Below, piece after piece: positions 34,749 to 46,901 of a stretch of 64,000 nucleotides of DNA. The notes under the pieces are model-generated. The model was given only the letters and a program-made list of their open reading frames with translations. It ran no database searches and was not told where the DNA came from. The position numbers were made by a program, and so were the translations under genes. Source of the DNA: Panax quinquefolius (taxonomy: Eukaryota > Streptophyta > Magnoliopsida > Apiales > Araliaceae); the NCBI GenBank assembly GCA_020205615.1, contig CM035151.1, positions 45,499,409 through 45,563,408 of the forward strand, written 5' to 3'. Each line of letters opens with the position of its first letter. Positions within the stretch are counted from its first letter, which is position 1.

Positions 34749-36622
34749 TGAAAGTAGTATGCACACAAGCCAATCATGTTTGATGATAAAGCATATACTT
34801 TGTAACAATCTTATTCATTTATTAATAAAAAGTATTAATTTATTAAAGGCTTTTAATTATCTACATGATCTTTGTTTTATAATATGTGATAAACCCATAG
34901 TTTTAAGCAATGCTTTTAGAATAATGATGATGATCATTCTAATGAGATCTAAATTCTTAGAAAGCTTAAAACTAAAATAGTTCCCAATCATTGGATTACT
35001 AAATTGGGGATTAGTGAATCCGGATAGATTGGTACATCGTTGCTTGCTCATTGGATGAGGATGATTGATCTCATGATCATTTGTGTGGAGACACTAAAGC
35101 AAGTATGCGCAGTGCTTATTAGAGAATAAGTTCACCGAACGTGGCTCGCTAAGGAATACCTAATGGAGTTTTATTTACTGTCAATAGGAATTCTGTAGTG
35201 ATAGTAGTACAAGTGATCCTTGACTTGAGATCATCATAGTATCTTGTGTATGATGAGTTATACTTTGACTTATTCCTTAAGACCCTTAGGGTATATCAAA
35301 GGGTATGCTTGGGTATAATAAGTTGTACATGGAGATAATGTATGATCAATAAAGAATCTACCACTTCTAATAAAAGAAGAGAAATGTCCTATGTGATTCG
35401 ATAAATGACAACCCAAAGAGTCCTTGGCGAAAAGCGTAAATGAAATTAGAAAGGAGTTTCTAATTTGCATTATTTGAGTTGTGCATTTAAGGATCGAAAT
35501 ACATATAATTAAATAAAATAAGATTCGACAAAGAATTCCATGTCTTATATTTAATTGGGACATCAGATGGTGGAAGGATTGATTTGCGGTAACTATTTAC
35601 TCAAAGGTTCTTTAATGATTAATGTTGAAATCTATATTATCCGGAAAGTCGCTGATCGCTAGGGAGGCTTATCCCTATTGTAGAATAAATATTATTTAAA
35701 TAAATTAATTATTTAATTTATTTATTTAAATAAGATTAGAATTGTTCTAATTGATTTATTCACAACCGGGTTTAATATGGAGAACCTAAAGGGTCACACC
35801 ATAAAAGGAAGAATAATTATTTAAGAAGTTAATGGCATAATCGTAATAATATGTTATGTATATTTAATTTAATCTATGGTGATAGAATAAATTAAATAGC
35901 TTAATATTTATTATTTAATATTTTAGAAATATTAAATATAAATTAATAAGAGGAGTCTTATTAATATTATTACAATTATTATTATTTTAATTTCTAAAAG
36001 AGTTTAGGAATTAATTTAATATAAGTACTCTCATTTATTCCTAATAAGATTAGGAGGTTAAATTAATTAAAAGAGTTTAATTAATTATCCCTAATAAGAT
36101 TAGGGAGCTTAATTAATTAAAAGAATTTAATTAATTAAATAAAACCCAATTCCTTAATTGTTAAGGTGGGTTGCCCACATCTATAAATAAGAGGAGTCTT
36201 ATTATGGGTGGGTATGGGTTGTTGATTTTTCAACATACGTTATTCCAATTGTTGGGAGAGTACACCCTTTCTATAGAGATAGAAAAACTAGGGTTTAGCC
36301 AACCACCCATCTTCTTGAATTTTATTCTTCCTTGGTGGATCACCTCTAGAGGCCAAACATTTGGGTGGCTAACGTTGATCAAAGGAAGGAACCAAACCCG
36401 GTGGATTCAAGATTGAACGCGAAAGGATTTGGAGGTGAACTTGTACTTGAGGAAGCTCGATCTTCAAGGGTATGATTTTATTCTTTATCTTTTCGTTTAA
36501 TTAATAATTATGCATAAAGGATGATCCGGGTATATGGTTTGTAAATTTTTAAACTCTGATTTTACCACGCTTCCGCTAATTTTATGCAATTTGATTGCGT
36601 TATGAATATTACAAACCTAACA
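34749..36622 (+). repeat. 3' LTR of copia B
   Basis: 1874 bp; TATA-like box near 36180; followed by CATTG. Partner of 27446-29326. Confidence 0.93.
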
Positions 36623-37385
36623 CATTGTTCACAGTATCCTGCACCTTATGAAATGTTAATTGCACACTGTTCGTAAATTTTAGAAGGTTAAAGACAAACC
36701 ATGGTTTCTGCAACTAGCTCTATAATTGTCTCATTTGTCTCGAGTTGCAGTCTGGCAACCACAAGCCTAGTGAAGTGATGTCTGATTGGTTTGGTTTCGG
36801 GGTTTTGGCTTCTAGTTCCTCGGCTTGGTGGGGACTCGTAGAGTGGGGCTTCGTAGAGTGGGTTTTCATTGAGTGGGGTTTTGGCTTCTAGTTCCTCAGC
36901 TAGGTGGGGTCTCGTAGAGTGGGGCTTCCTATAGTGGGTCTTCGTAGAGTGAGGATACGTAGAGTGGGTCTTCGTAGAGTGGGGTCTTCGTAGAGTGGTT
37001 CTTCGTAGAGTGGGGTCTTCGGCCATATGAGGCTTCAATTTCTTCCAGATGGTTTCTTCAGTGGCCTTTGGCTGACTGGGATGGTTTTGGGTTCCGGCGT
37101 CGTAGAGGTGGCTATGTTTCGGTTGGCTTTCCCAAGGTTTGGTGCTCAGGATGGTTTTGTTGATTGGCGTCAGTAGCTAGTTTCAGATGTTCCATGTTCG
37201 GTCGTCTTGACGATTATTTTCTTTTTTATGATTTGGCATGAAATGTCTCTTGTTTGTTTATTGGGCGTCTGCCTGTAACCTTTTATAGTCCTTACATCAT
37301 AGGGCATGTCCTATGATGTCTTTGCTATATTCCGATTGGGTTTCCCCCATGCGGTTTTATAATCCCCCCATTTATTTATTTCAGT
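36623..37385 (+). pseudogene. LINE segment 5 (3' end and tail)
   Basis: Continues from 27445 after removal of copia B. The first 150 bp still resemble the LINE C-terminus, with stops. The rest is untranslated and contains a minisatellite (36800-37025) and a short ATTT-rich tail (CATTTATTTATTT) near 37367-37382, typical of plant LINE 3' ends. The host gypsy frame resumes on the minus strand just after it. I did not find the LINE's own target duplication. Confidence 0.7.
36800..37025. repeat. Minisatellite with core CGTAGAGTGGG in the LINE tail
   Basis: Around ten variants of a 15-18 bp unit (CTTCGTAGAGTGGGG-like), inside a longer duplicated block that begins GGTTTTGGCTTCTAGTTCCT (first copy about 36802, second about 36878). 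The long minus-strand open frame here (36688-37038) is an effect of the repeat. Confidence 0.85.
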
Positions 37386-38049
37386 CTAAATTTAGCACAA
37401 AAAATGAGTGTTGCTCCAATTGCCAAGGGTGAAGTCCTCCTTCTTCTCCCGAATGATGAAGAGGTTGTTGTCATCCTTCTTCTCCCGAATGATGACCATG
37501 ATATCTGGGCAATCATCGTCTGGGTAACTCTATATTTACAATCTGTATGGACGATGATGCGTATGTTTGATAAGCACCTTGCAATGTCCTGTTTACGCCT
37601 TCGGTCCTTTTCCTCTACCTCTGGATCTGGTATCAAGACCTCTTTTCCTTTGACCGGTATAGGCTTAGGAAATTACATAGTCATCACATGTGCAGGAACC
37701 TTTACTAAAGTCTATATAGATTCAGCTCTTGTAGGTACAGGCAATCGTCGTATGGCTAAAGATGAAGGAACATTTTTGTGTTTGTGTCTAGTTGTCCCTG
37801 TTTGACTATGAACTTGAATTGGACGCTTGATGCCCTGATGATATTTGCCCAACCCTTGTCCAAGTTGATAACCCAAAGATAACATTTCTTGGTTGACCGA
37901 CATTACTTCGGTGGAAACTCTGGGTGTCAGAGGTGGTGCCCCAATGGGATGGTAGTGAGTGTTGCTCACCTTCAGGGCATGGAAGCTGACAAGCTCAACT
38001 TCTGAATTGAAACTGATGAGCGGAATGTCACCTTCTTCAGGACATTCTG
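37385..38049 (-). pseudogene. pol: Host gypsy protease-to-RT linker with G-patch motif
   Basis: The minus-strand open stretch 37969-37712 contains SLGYQLGQGLGKYHQGI, a G-patch-like glycine motif found in some plant Ty3/gypsy polyproteins between protease and RT. A charged segment follows (PDPEVEEKDRRRKQD, 37636-37580) and then a duplicated stretch rich in R/E/K codons. Frames shift between 37712 and 37640. At 38049 it meets element C; the frame continues into the protease at 59254. Confidence 0.82.
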
Positions 38050-41000
38050 TGTAACAATCCGAAATTTCAAATTGTAATATTAAATATTTATTGAATTATA
38101 TAAATATTTATTTGATGTGTTTATTGTTGAAATTGATGAAATAAATATTTTATTGATGTGGTTATTATTAGTAAATATTTATAAATTAAATTTATTAGAT
38201 AATATTCTAAATTAAATTAATTTTTAATTTAGAGAGTTGTAATATAAAATGAGAGGTTATATTGTTGTTGAATTTAATAATTTAAATTGGTGTGTTAAGT
38301 TATTAAATAAAATTATAAAGAAATTATAATTTTGTGATAATTGTTTAAGTGGAATATTTATGTAAAATATAGTATATGTTAATTTATTTGGTTAATGTTG
38401 GATATGGAAATCTAAATAAATACTATGTGATTATAAATAATAAAATAAATGGTTTATTAAAATAATTAAAGTAGTTTTAAATTGATTTAACCCAAACAAG
38501 GCTTAAATATATTAAGTCTTTAATTTTTAAAGAGTTTTGCCAAACGGAGCCTTATTGTGAGATCCCAAATTTTATGAAATAAAAGTATTCAATTTTTTTT
38601 TTATAATTATTATTTTATTTCGTAAATGGTTAAATTGATAAAAGGTTAAAGTTAAGAGTGATATTTGAAAATTTTTGCAAAGTAAGGAAGTTGCTATTCG
38701 TTGTGCCGGGGAATATTCGATTGGTCGGGGAATATTCGTACAACGGCATAATCATTGGTGGACCCCCACAACGAAATTATTGTCGGATTGAGAAAACGAC
38801 AAATATACTTTATGAAAATAACGACGGGAGTTTTACCGTTAACTGTTGAAACACCCGGTGTTAAAAGTACAGTAATATGCGTGGTTGCATAGTAGCACAC
38901 GGTATTAATTATTGATGCTTACGTGAGAAGTCACTCAGTTATACTCAATTATTGCTACAGTAATTGCTGCATCATATCTCTCATATTATTGATTCAATTA
39001 TTGTCATAGTATCATCTGCATAATATTTATTATTATTAAATCAATAATTGAGACGACAAAGTTATTCATATTATTATTTACAATATTGACAATGTCTAGA
39101 AGTTCTGTCAAGGAGAGGTTTGGTCACCTAATTGCGTGCCAATAAGGAAAAATCCTTATCGGAAAGCCCCCTCTTTCCTGGGAACGACCTGGTTGTTAAA
39201 TATTGTGAGTTATAATATTAATGATGAATAAGTTGTGTTGATTAAAAATGAATTTTGATAGTTCCATTGTGTTGGGATTATTAGTGTTAGTGGAAATCGA
39301 CATCTATTCCGTTGATAATTGATGTATGGGGGTTATATTGATAAATCGGGTAATTTATCGAATAAATGAGCAATTAATTGCTACTAATTCACATGCTTAT
39401 ATAACTATTTGTTCACATGTGTGTACTAAGGAATCACATTCTTGTACTATTAGGGGAGTTGGTGCAAGATTGATAATACTTGCATGACTTAGTTAAAAAT
39501 GGAGGTATAGTTGAAGGTACTATACTGTAATTAAATTTTTCACATGATTATACTATTTATTCACATGATTGTTCTATTGATTCACATTATTTACTATTAG
39601 AGGAGGTGGTGCAAGTTTGATAATACTTGCAGGACTAAATTAAAAATGAAGAAAAGTTGGAGGTATTGTACTGTAATTTTTGAGCCCCAAAATGTGCAAT
39701 TATCGAAACTATATTTTCCTATAAATAGAAGCTCATTCTTCCTTCATTTCTCACCAATTCACAAAAGCTTTAGAGCGATTATTATAGAGAGAAATTATAG
39801 AGAAAGAAGAAGAGAAGTCTGCTACCTCACTATTCCAGTATCCAATTTTTCTAAGGTCGGGAGTATTATTTCTTTCTTATCCATGAAGAGAACTTATGTT
39901 ATTCCATTCTTTATTATTCTGCTGGAACATCCTGTCTGTGCATTTACGCCAGACTTGGTTCCATTATTAATCATTCCATTGGAACATCCTGTCTGTGCTT
40001 TACGCATGACTTGGTTCCATTATTTATTATTCTGTTGGAATATCATGTCTGTGCGTTTTACGCCGGACCTGGTTCCGTATTTATTATTCTATTTGGAATA
40101 ACCTGTCTATGTGGATTACCACATGCATGGTGAACGATCCTTTGTATTTCATTCCTTGTTAAATTATGGAAATGATCTGTTTACGTGGATTATGATGAAA
40201 TTCATAATAAAAGCATTAGATTAATGAAAATCATGGGTATATGTGGTATTAGTAAGTTTTATGATGAGTTATGTTGGTTATTATGTGAAAATATGAATGT
40301 TTCTTAGAAATCACAAAGGGTTGAAAAATCAGATTTTGGTGAAAATGGAATATGAAATTCAATTGAATATCTCCTATTATATTTCGAATTTTTAAGTGTG
40401 GTCAAGTTCGAGAGTTAGGTCTATGAGTTTTGTAACTTATCCAAGTGGAATCACTGGAAAAGGTGTTGTAGATTTTCATGTGGACTGATTTTAGCAAAGT
40501 ACGAAAAACTACAAATTATGAAAAAGGCTGTTGCCACAATTTTAAAAGGGCTGTTTCGGTCACTTAATTTGTGAGAAAAGTTCTGGCCTTTTGGGACATG
40601 GAAGTATATGGTATAAAGTACCTCTTGTCCAAAAATGAGCTCATTCCGACTTAAAATGAGCAAGTTATGACCATTTCAATATTTAGGTTTTTCCGACAAA
40701 AAACGCTATAACCGGAGTTCTATAACTTCGATGACCATGAAATTTAAACTGGATCTCACGTTAACATTTGTAAGATACTTCCAAGATTTGGCAATTTCTG
40801 GAGTTAACCGTGAGGTAGCTAATTTCTTAAGTAATTAATTAGAAATTGATTTTTGAAAAATAGTAAATGAATTTTAAAAATATCAAGAAAAATATATGTT
40901 CAATATGGGACTATATTATGCTAAATCCCAGAAAAGAATAATTTTTGGGACTGATTTGGTATTTTTTCATGAAAATAGTTTAGCTACGAATATATGAGTT

Positions 41001-44000
41001 AAATATGTTATGTGGAGTTGAAGAATTGGTAAATAGGATTTTATGGCTTGAAAATCCTATATAAGGTATATGTAGATTTTTGATGAGTAATTTGATTATT
41101 GGTGATGAAATCTTATGAGTATGACATTTTTGAATGATTAAATGCATTATTTGGAAAAGTGTAAACAATTAAATGTAATTGTTTATAAGTTTAAGAAGTG
41201 ATTAAAATATTATTATAGTATTAATGATGATTAGATTATGATTTTATTAAGTGATTGATAATGTCTGGATAAATTTAAAGTCTTTAATATTTATCATTGA
41301 TTTAGTATGATTAATGCTTATAATATTGTCATCATCCTCATATTTATATTATGTTGAAAGTCTTCGTGGCACAGTGGTGCATAGATGGACTTGGTATGAT
41401 TATGACCAGGGATTTTTCGGTATAATCATGACCGTAATATTGCAAATGATGTGGAAAAAGTCTTCATTGGCCCGTAGTGCATTGATGGACAATTTTTGGT
41501 ATGATTATGGCTATGGATTCTCTTCGGCCAAGGGTGCAAAGATGAATTGTTTTATAGCATGATCATGACCGTTGATAAAAACACGATTATCTTTGGCCCG
41601 TAGTGCATGGATAATTTGTGGTTGTGATACTAATGAAAAAGTCCTCATTGGCCCGTAGTGCATTGATGGACAGTTTTTGGTATGATTATGGCTATGGATT
41701 CTCTTCGACCAAGGGTGCAAAGATGAATTGTTTTATGGCATGATCAGGACCGTTGATGAAAACACGATTATCTTTGGCCCGTAGTGCATGGATAATTCGT
41801 AGTCGTGATACTAAAGAATATCCTTGGCCTGTAGTGCATGGATGATTCGATGATGTGGATTATTTATTGAGCTGAGTCTCAACAATGAAATATTAATTCA
41901 TGGATGTGATAATAATGAATATCTTTGGCCGTAGTGCAAAGATTATTTAATAATTATGAGCATGAATTGTGATTTGGTATAACCATGATTTTTGATGTTT
42001 CAGGTGAAGATATGTGATGAAAATTATCTTACATACAGGTGCGAAAAGAAGAATTCGAATCACAATTATGATTATGAGTTATTCATATGATTGTGGGTAG
42101 GAATTGTTGATTGATGTTACAGGGATAAAACATTATTGGTGGACTTTTAACATGGAGAAGATAATAGACCTGATGGTCTATTTGACTCTTCTAATGGATT
42201 GCTCGTTCCGCTTCAACTATGGTTGAAAAGTTTTATCGTCTACCATATGTTCTAATTCTCTGATTTATTATTGATGAAAGCTATTGATAATTTAATTATC
42301 TTTACTCATGATATTCTTTACTGGGCTAGTTGTGCTCACCATTTCTGCTTCACAATTCCTTTCAGGTAATAAGAGTGTTGTTGTAAGAGTGTTGCCGGGT
42401 CGAGCGGGGATAACAGGGGAATAGAACAGTGGTCTCTAGCTATGGAGGTTCTCCCTAAACAGTATAGAAAAGTGTGTTATATTCTATACATCATTTAGTA
42501 GTTATATTTGGTGAATCAAATAGGGTGAGGCGAACTCAACTTTGGAAGGGTGATTTGCCACTATCATACAAGATGTCTAATGACATACAACCTCGTGTTA
42601 TCATAAGACAGGGTTGTGCGCATCCACTTGCTGAATATATCTACGGGCACTACCTATATGATCTTGGAGTATATTTGAAATATAATTTTCACTTGGAGAC
42701 AACGGAGATATTTATATGTCAAGAGAAGACTCACCATTGGAAAGAAGATGATAGTAATCTTCTCGTTTTCTTTTTAGGGTCTATTAGATTCAACCAAGGA
42801 TAATTTGCAATGGCCATATGATATCTATTATAACCTAGACACATGGCCTCCCATGTACAAAGGTTTCCTTGAGCACTTCCCAAATATTTTAATTTCTAAA
42901 ACATTCTTTGACTATACTTTTATGTAAAGTACCATTGTAAGGTTGTGGTCGAGGCACCATGAGAGTTACATACATTTGTATTAAAACTCACAGTTAACTG
43001 TGGTCGTATTCCATACGACAGCTCAACAGTTGTATAAATGAAGTTGTATCTGAATTTTGTACTATATATCTGGCGACTCAGAATGGGTGATATATACCTA
43101 ATTTTGGGGGCGTCACATTTATGGCTTTTGGATTTTCAAAATTTGAATTATAATATTATAAATAAAATAAATAATAAATATAATATATTTAAAACTATAC
43201 GTTTATTAGGTTGTGACTGAAATAATAAGTGTATGTGTGCTATTATATCAGTTTGGTTTTATGTCATAAACTAGTTGTTAAGCCTGAGAAGAACACTAAG
43301 AATTTCATAGAGAAGTTGAGATAATTTGAGAGGGACTTGTGAGATTTGGCTGCAATTAGCAAGGATTACAAGCTAAGTGAAGGTATTTTATCTAAACCTT
43401 AGTATTATATATATATATATATGTTTTACGACAACAATTTTTATACTCTTTGAATTTTATATGTTTCGAATTGTTGCTATACAATTAAATTATGATGATT
43501 ATATGTGTTTATTATGTTAGAACTAGTGTTTAAACAAGGAATTTGTATGCTAATTACAGTTAAAAGTAGAAAAATAATGACAGTGTTTATATTTTTCATA
43601 TGGCTTGTAAAAGTACCAATTTTAGTGGTCAATTTGTATGTGAAACTGTAAATTGAGTCTTGTTTATGATAGTTCATTAAAAAATGAAGAGAACGTAGTT
43701 TGAACGAAGTGATTTGGTATAGAACTAAGATTACAATGATGATTTTTGTGAAGAAACTCAAAAATGGAGTTTTCATATGAAAACATGGAATTTGAGGAAT
43801 TAAACTAGTTTAAGTTGTTGTTAAATTGTTCTAAGTGGTTGAATATGTTAGCAATCATGTTTGTGATGGTTCTGTAACAATTGTATATGTGAATTTCACT
43901 GTTTTGTGGGTGAAATCGTGTTAGTTGGGCTAAAAACGGCTACTATTCATTGCCATTTACGGTTACAGATGCTTTTGTAGCATTTCTGCTTTGATGCTAA

Positions 44001-45674
44001 GGCTAAAAAGCGCTGACAATTGCAGCGCCGGTTCCAAGCCTGTGTATGGCGCAGCTGTGCCATACACTGAACTAAGGCAGAGACTTCTGCTGCTGCTGCT
44101 GTAGTTCTCGGATAGCAACATACCTTGGTCTAATGATGTGTTAGTAAAATAAACATGTAACAACAAGGTTGAAACAGAGTCGTGTTATGTGGTTAGTAAA
44201 TTCAAAGTTGTGAGAATGATTAATAAGTTACAAACGCGTTATGTGATAACTTAGTATACACAATGAATGTTAGACAAGTGTTGTGAAGTCAACATCTGAA
44301 ATTTTTGAAATGTAAGTGGTAATGTAATACTTGTACCAAAACAACAAGTTTAACTAAAAATGCGTGTTATGTTGGAAAGTGAATGTTAGTATATGTAATA
44401 GATATTGTGGTTCTAATACTATGTGTAGGTGAACGTAAGTTTTAATATTATAGCTTACGCTCGAGGCAAGTTCTGTAACTCTACTTTTATAGTAATTGTG
44501 CAAGTATCTAAACTCTCTTTGAGCAAGTTTTCTAGCTCTACACTTTCGTTGAGTTAGTTTGTTTATTATTGTGCAAGCTTACGTGTCCTATTTCAATTAT
44601 AATTTCGCAAGCTCTTGTATCTAGTTTGTTTGTGATGATGCAAGTTTTCTAAACATTATTTTGATGTTGAGCAAGTTATTCTTGTCTTTAACTTGGTAAT
44701 TAGCATGCAAGTTTATATAATCTGATATACTGATGTTGAATAGTTTTTATTGTTCAAATTGCTATTCGTTATGCATGTTTAATATTCAATTCTAAAGAAC
44801 CTTGGCTTAATATTGTTCAAGCAAGGTATATTATAGTTATTCAATATTTATGCTCTTAGATTATTCCTAAAGTATAACTTTAATATATAATGTTAATTCA
44901 CTTATGATTTATTCCATAGCATAATGTGATTACCATTTATTCAACTAATCCTTAGTTGATGTTCGTTGAATTCCAAAATACCTTGAAACGTATCCAAACC
45001 AAACTTACTTTGGTGCGGACTTGTAATCTAAATACTGAGATGAACAACCCTATTATTATTAGGTGTTTACGCTTGGCGTTGAAATGTTTGTGCACAATAA
45101 ATTGTATGAAGGACTGATCCCCCTAAGTACGTGGAGTCCTTATAGTCTTATGTCTGTTAAAGTTTAAGTTGAAAGAGTACTTATAACTGTGGACATGGTT
45201 CGTGGTCATTAGACCCTCAGTTGTATAATTAAGAATGTTAATAGAACATATTGTTCAGTTCTATTGAGCCTATTATTTGGCAGCTAATGTAAAGTTTTAT
45301 TCAATTTCATTTCAAGTGAGCCTTGTTTTCTCACTCTTGCTTATATAACTAATACAGCTAAGGATGAGAAGGTCAATGTACCTAGCACCAGTAAGGGAAA
45401 GGGAAAGATGAACAAGTACTGAAGACTTGTAATCATTTTTATATTTTATTGTCAAACTTTAGTTTGAATGATTGTAATGAAGTTTATTTATTTCTCGCAT
45501 TTGAATGATTGTATGTAGAGGTTAGATAACCTGGTAGATTTTTATTAATGTAATCCCTTAAGGGAAGGTATATTATTCAATTTTTATTATGATTGGGAAG
45601 GTAAAGGTGAATGTTTCAATTAAGTGAACGCCAAATATTGAGGTAATGAAGTACCGGGATTTGGGGGTGTCACA
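38050..45674 (+). repeat. 5' LTR of element C, interrupted by E2
   Basis: About 3.06 kb once E2 (38556-43117) and one target copy are removed. Collinear with the 3' LTR. The segment 43970-44110 is GC-richer than its surroundings and differs strongly from the matching part of the 3' LTR. Confidence 0.92.
38556..43117 (+). mobile_element. Solo LTR E2 in the element C 5' LTR
   Basis: 4562 bp, TGTGAGATCCC...GGGGGCGTCACA, same family as the E1 LTRs. Flanks CTTAT (38551-38555) and TTTAT (43118-43122) match in four of five bases, and the element C 3' LTR is uninterrupted at this point. TATA box 39719; TTCCA/TGGAA units 39895-40130; hairpin array about 41355-41945 with one internal 181 bp tandem duplication (41455-41635 and 41636-41816). 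Confidence 0.9.
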
Positions 45675-45677
45675 AGT

Positions 45678-45690
45678 TGGTATCAAAGCC
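45678..45690 (+). other. Primer binding site of element C
   Basis: TGGTATCAAAGCC three bases after the 5' LTR; one change from the iMet complement. Confidence 0.88.
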
Positions 45691-45863
45691 TTAGGTTATG
45701 AACCTTAGGTGGGGGGAAAATCCTTAGGAAGTAACCTTTGAAAAGATAGTGGTGATAAACTATTATCGAGTTTTAAGGAAGAAGTAATAAAACACTTATG
45801 TGCTTATGTGATTACAACTTATGTGCTTGTGAGTGTCGAGTAGTAATGATTTTAATTGTCAGG

Positions 45864-46610
45864 ATGACGAATGTCGGAGAATCCAGTCAGGCTAGGGAGG
45901 AAGGACCTCAGATGCCTAGAGAGGAGGAGTCTTGTGACATTCAGGTGGTTTGGGAACAACTACTGCCACGAGAGTCAGCCCCGTTGGTCACAGTGGTTGA
46001 AGATGAGGATGATGATGTGGAAATGGATGAGGAGGATCCCGTTGAGCTGTCACAGTCAATTGAGGATGACGAGGATGAGGAGGAAGAGATTCCACTGAAC
46101 TCGATAGTTGCTCGTATGTACGATGAAGTCTACGACCGCAATGTAGAACTTCAGGATACCGTCGAGGAGTTGCAAGAGATAATAGCTGAGCAACAGACAT
46201 CGATGGCACAGAAGGACGATGAGATCCAGGATCAAGATGAACATTTGAACAATGTCGAAGAGAAGTTGGTTTATACTGAAGGAGAGAAAGAACAAATGAT
46301 CGAGGAGATCGCATAACTGAAGAACAAGCTGAAGAAAGAAAATACTAAGAGGGCAAGAGCCGAAGACGCATATGAGGAAGCTTTTCAATGAGCCGGGATA
46401 GCAGTAAAAGACGCACAAGCAAAGAGAATGAAGATGGAAGAGATGAATAGTGTATTCAACACCGTGATTAATCGAGCTGAAGATCGGGTCATGGGTTATC
46501 CGATTCAGTTCGAGACGCTGCCATCATACATAATAGATCGCAGAACAATGTTCCGGATTATGGAGGAAGAACGTAGTAAGGCTAAGCAGTATCTTAGTAG
46601 AACATCGTAG
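45864..46610 (+). pseudogene. Extra ORF between PBS and gag in element C (acidic, coiled-coil-like)
   Basis: From ATG 45864 one frame runs 249 codons to TAG 46608, broken only by TAA at 46314 and TGA at about 46389. The N-terminal 75 residues are very acidic (VVEDEDDDVEMDEEDPVE), followed by heptad-like E/Q/L/K-rich sequence (ELQDTVEELQEIIAEQQ) that looks like a coiled coil and a shorter basic C-terminal part. I recognise no domain. It is separate from gag, which begins some 290 bp downstream. Such extra ORFs before gag are uncommon in chromoviruses. It could be a captured gene piece or an element-specific accessory protein. Confidence 0.7.
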
Positions 46611-46901
46611 TTGTTATGCGATTAATAAAATGATAAATAATTTTTAAATCCCTAGTGACATTTAACCTATGCGATATGATGATGATGTTGTCCTGAAACT
46701 TTAGTAGTTCACGGAAGTAATGTAAGTAGCTAGGATGCTATTGTTATGTTTTTCAAAAATATTATGAATGAATAAAAGTTATTATTTTATTTTATTCCAG
46801 AGTGTTATGTGATATGTTATTATTCTTTTTATTGGGACAAGTTAAGTAGAAATTTCTTAAAAGAGTTGAGTAATAATCTAATGAGTGTATTTTTAACAGA
46901 A

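Larger units (their letters stand above)
27446..36622 (+). mobile_element. Ty1/copia element B, full length, coding-dead
   Basis: TGAAAG...CTAACA with a perfect CATTG duplication at 27441-27445 and 36623-36627. LTRs at 27446-29326 and 34749-36622, internal region 29327-34748. Same family as copia A (9177 against 9178 bp). The two LTRs are nearly identical where I compared them: one difference in an aligned 246 bp (C/T at 29068 versus 36364). This points to a recent insertion, yet its gag and pol are full of stops. Confidence 0.95.

Noticed and set aside
28875..36416. Identical 81-codon open frames at 28875-29120 and 36171-36416
   Set aside because: They lie at the same place in the two LTRs of copia B; the match is explained by LTR identity, and the frame is not open in copia A.
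36688..37038. 116-codon minus-strand ORF rich in T, P and H
   Set aside because: It is produced by the minisatellite in the LINE tail and has no family resemblance.
1190..37400. Target duplication for the LINE
   Set aside because: I compared the sequences around 1150-1250 and 37370-37440 and found no convincing repeat of 7 bases or more; boundaries remain approximate.
39646..40101. 151-codon plus-strand ORF in E2
   Set aside because: It translates the TTCCA/TGGAA repeat units; no equivalent frame is kept in the other E LTRs.
45988..46418. Minus-strand ORFs of 108 and 120 codons
   Set aside because: Shadows of the acidic coiled-coil ORF on the plus strand; the composition simply mirrors it.
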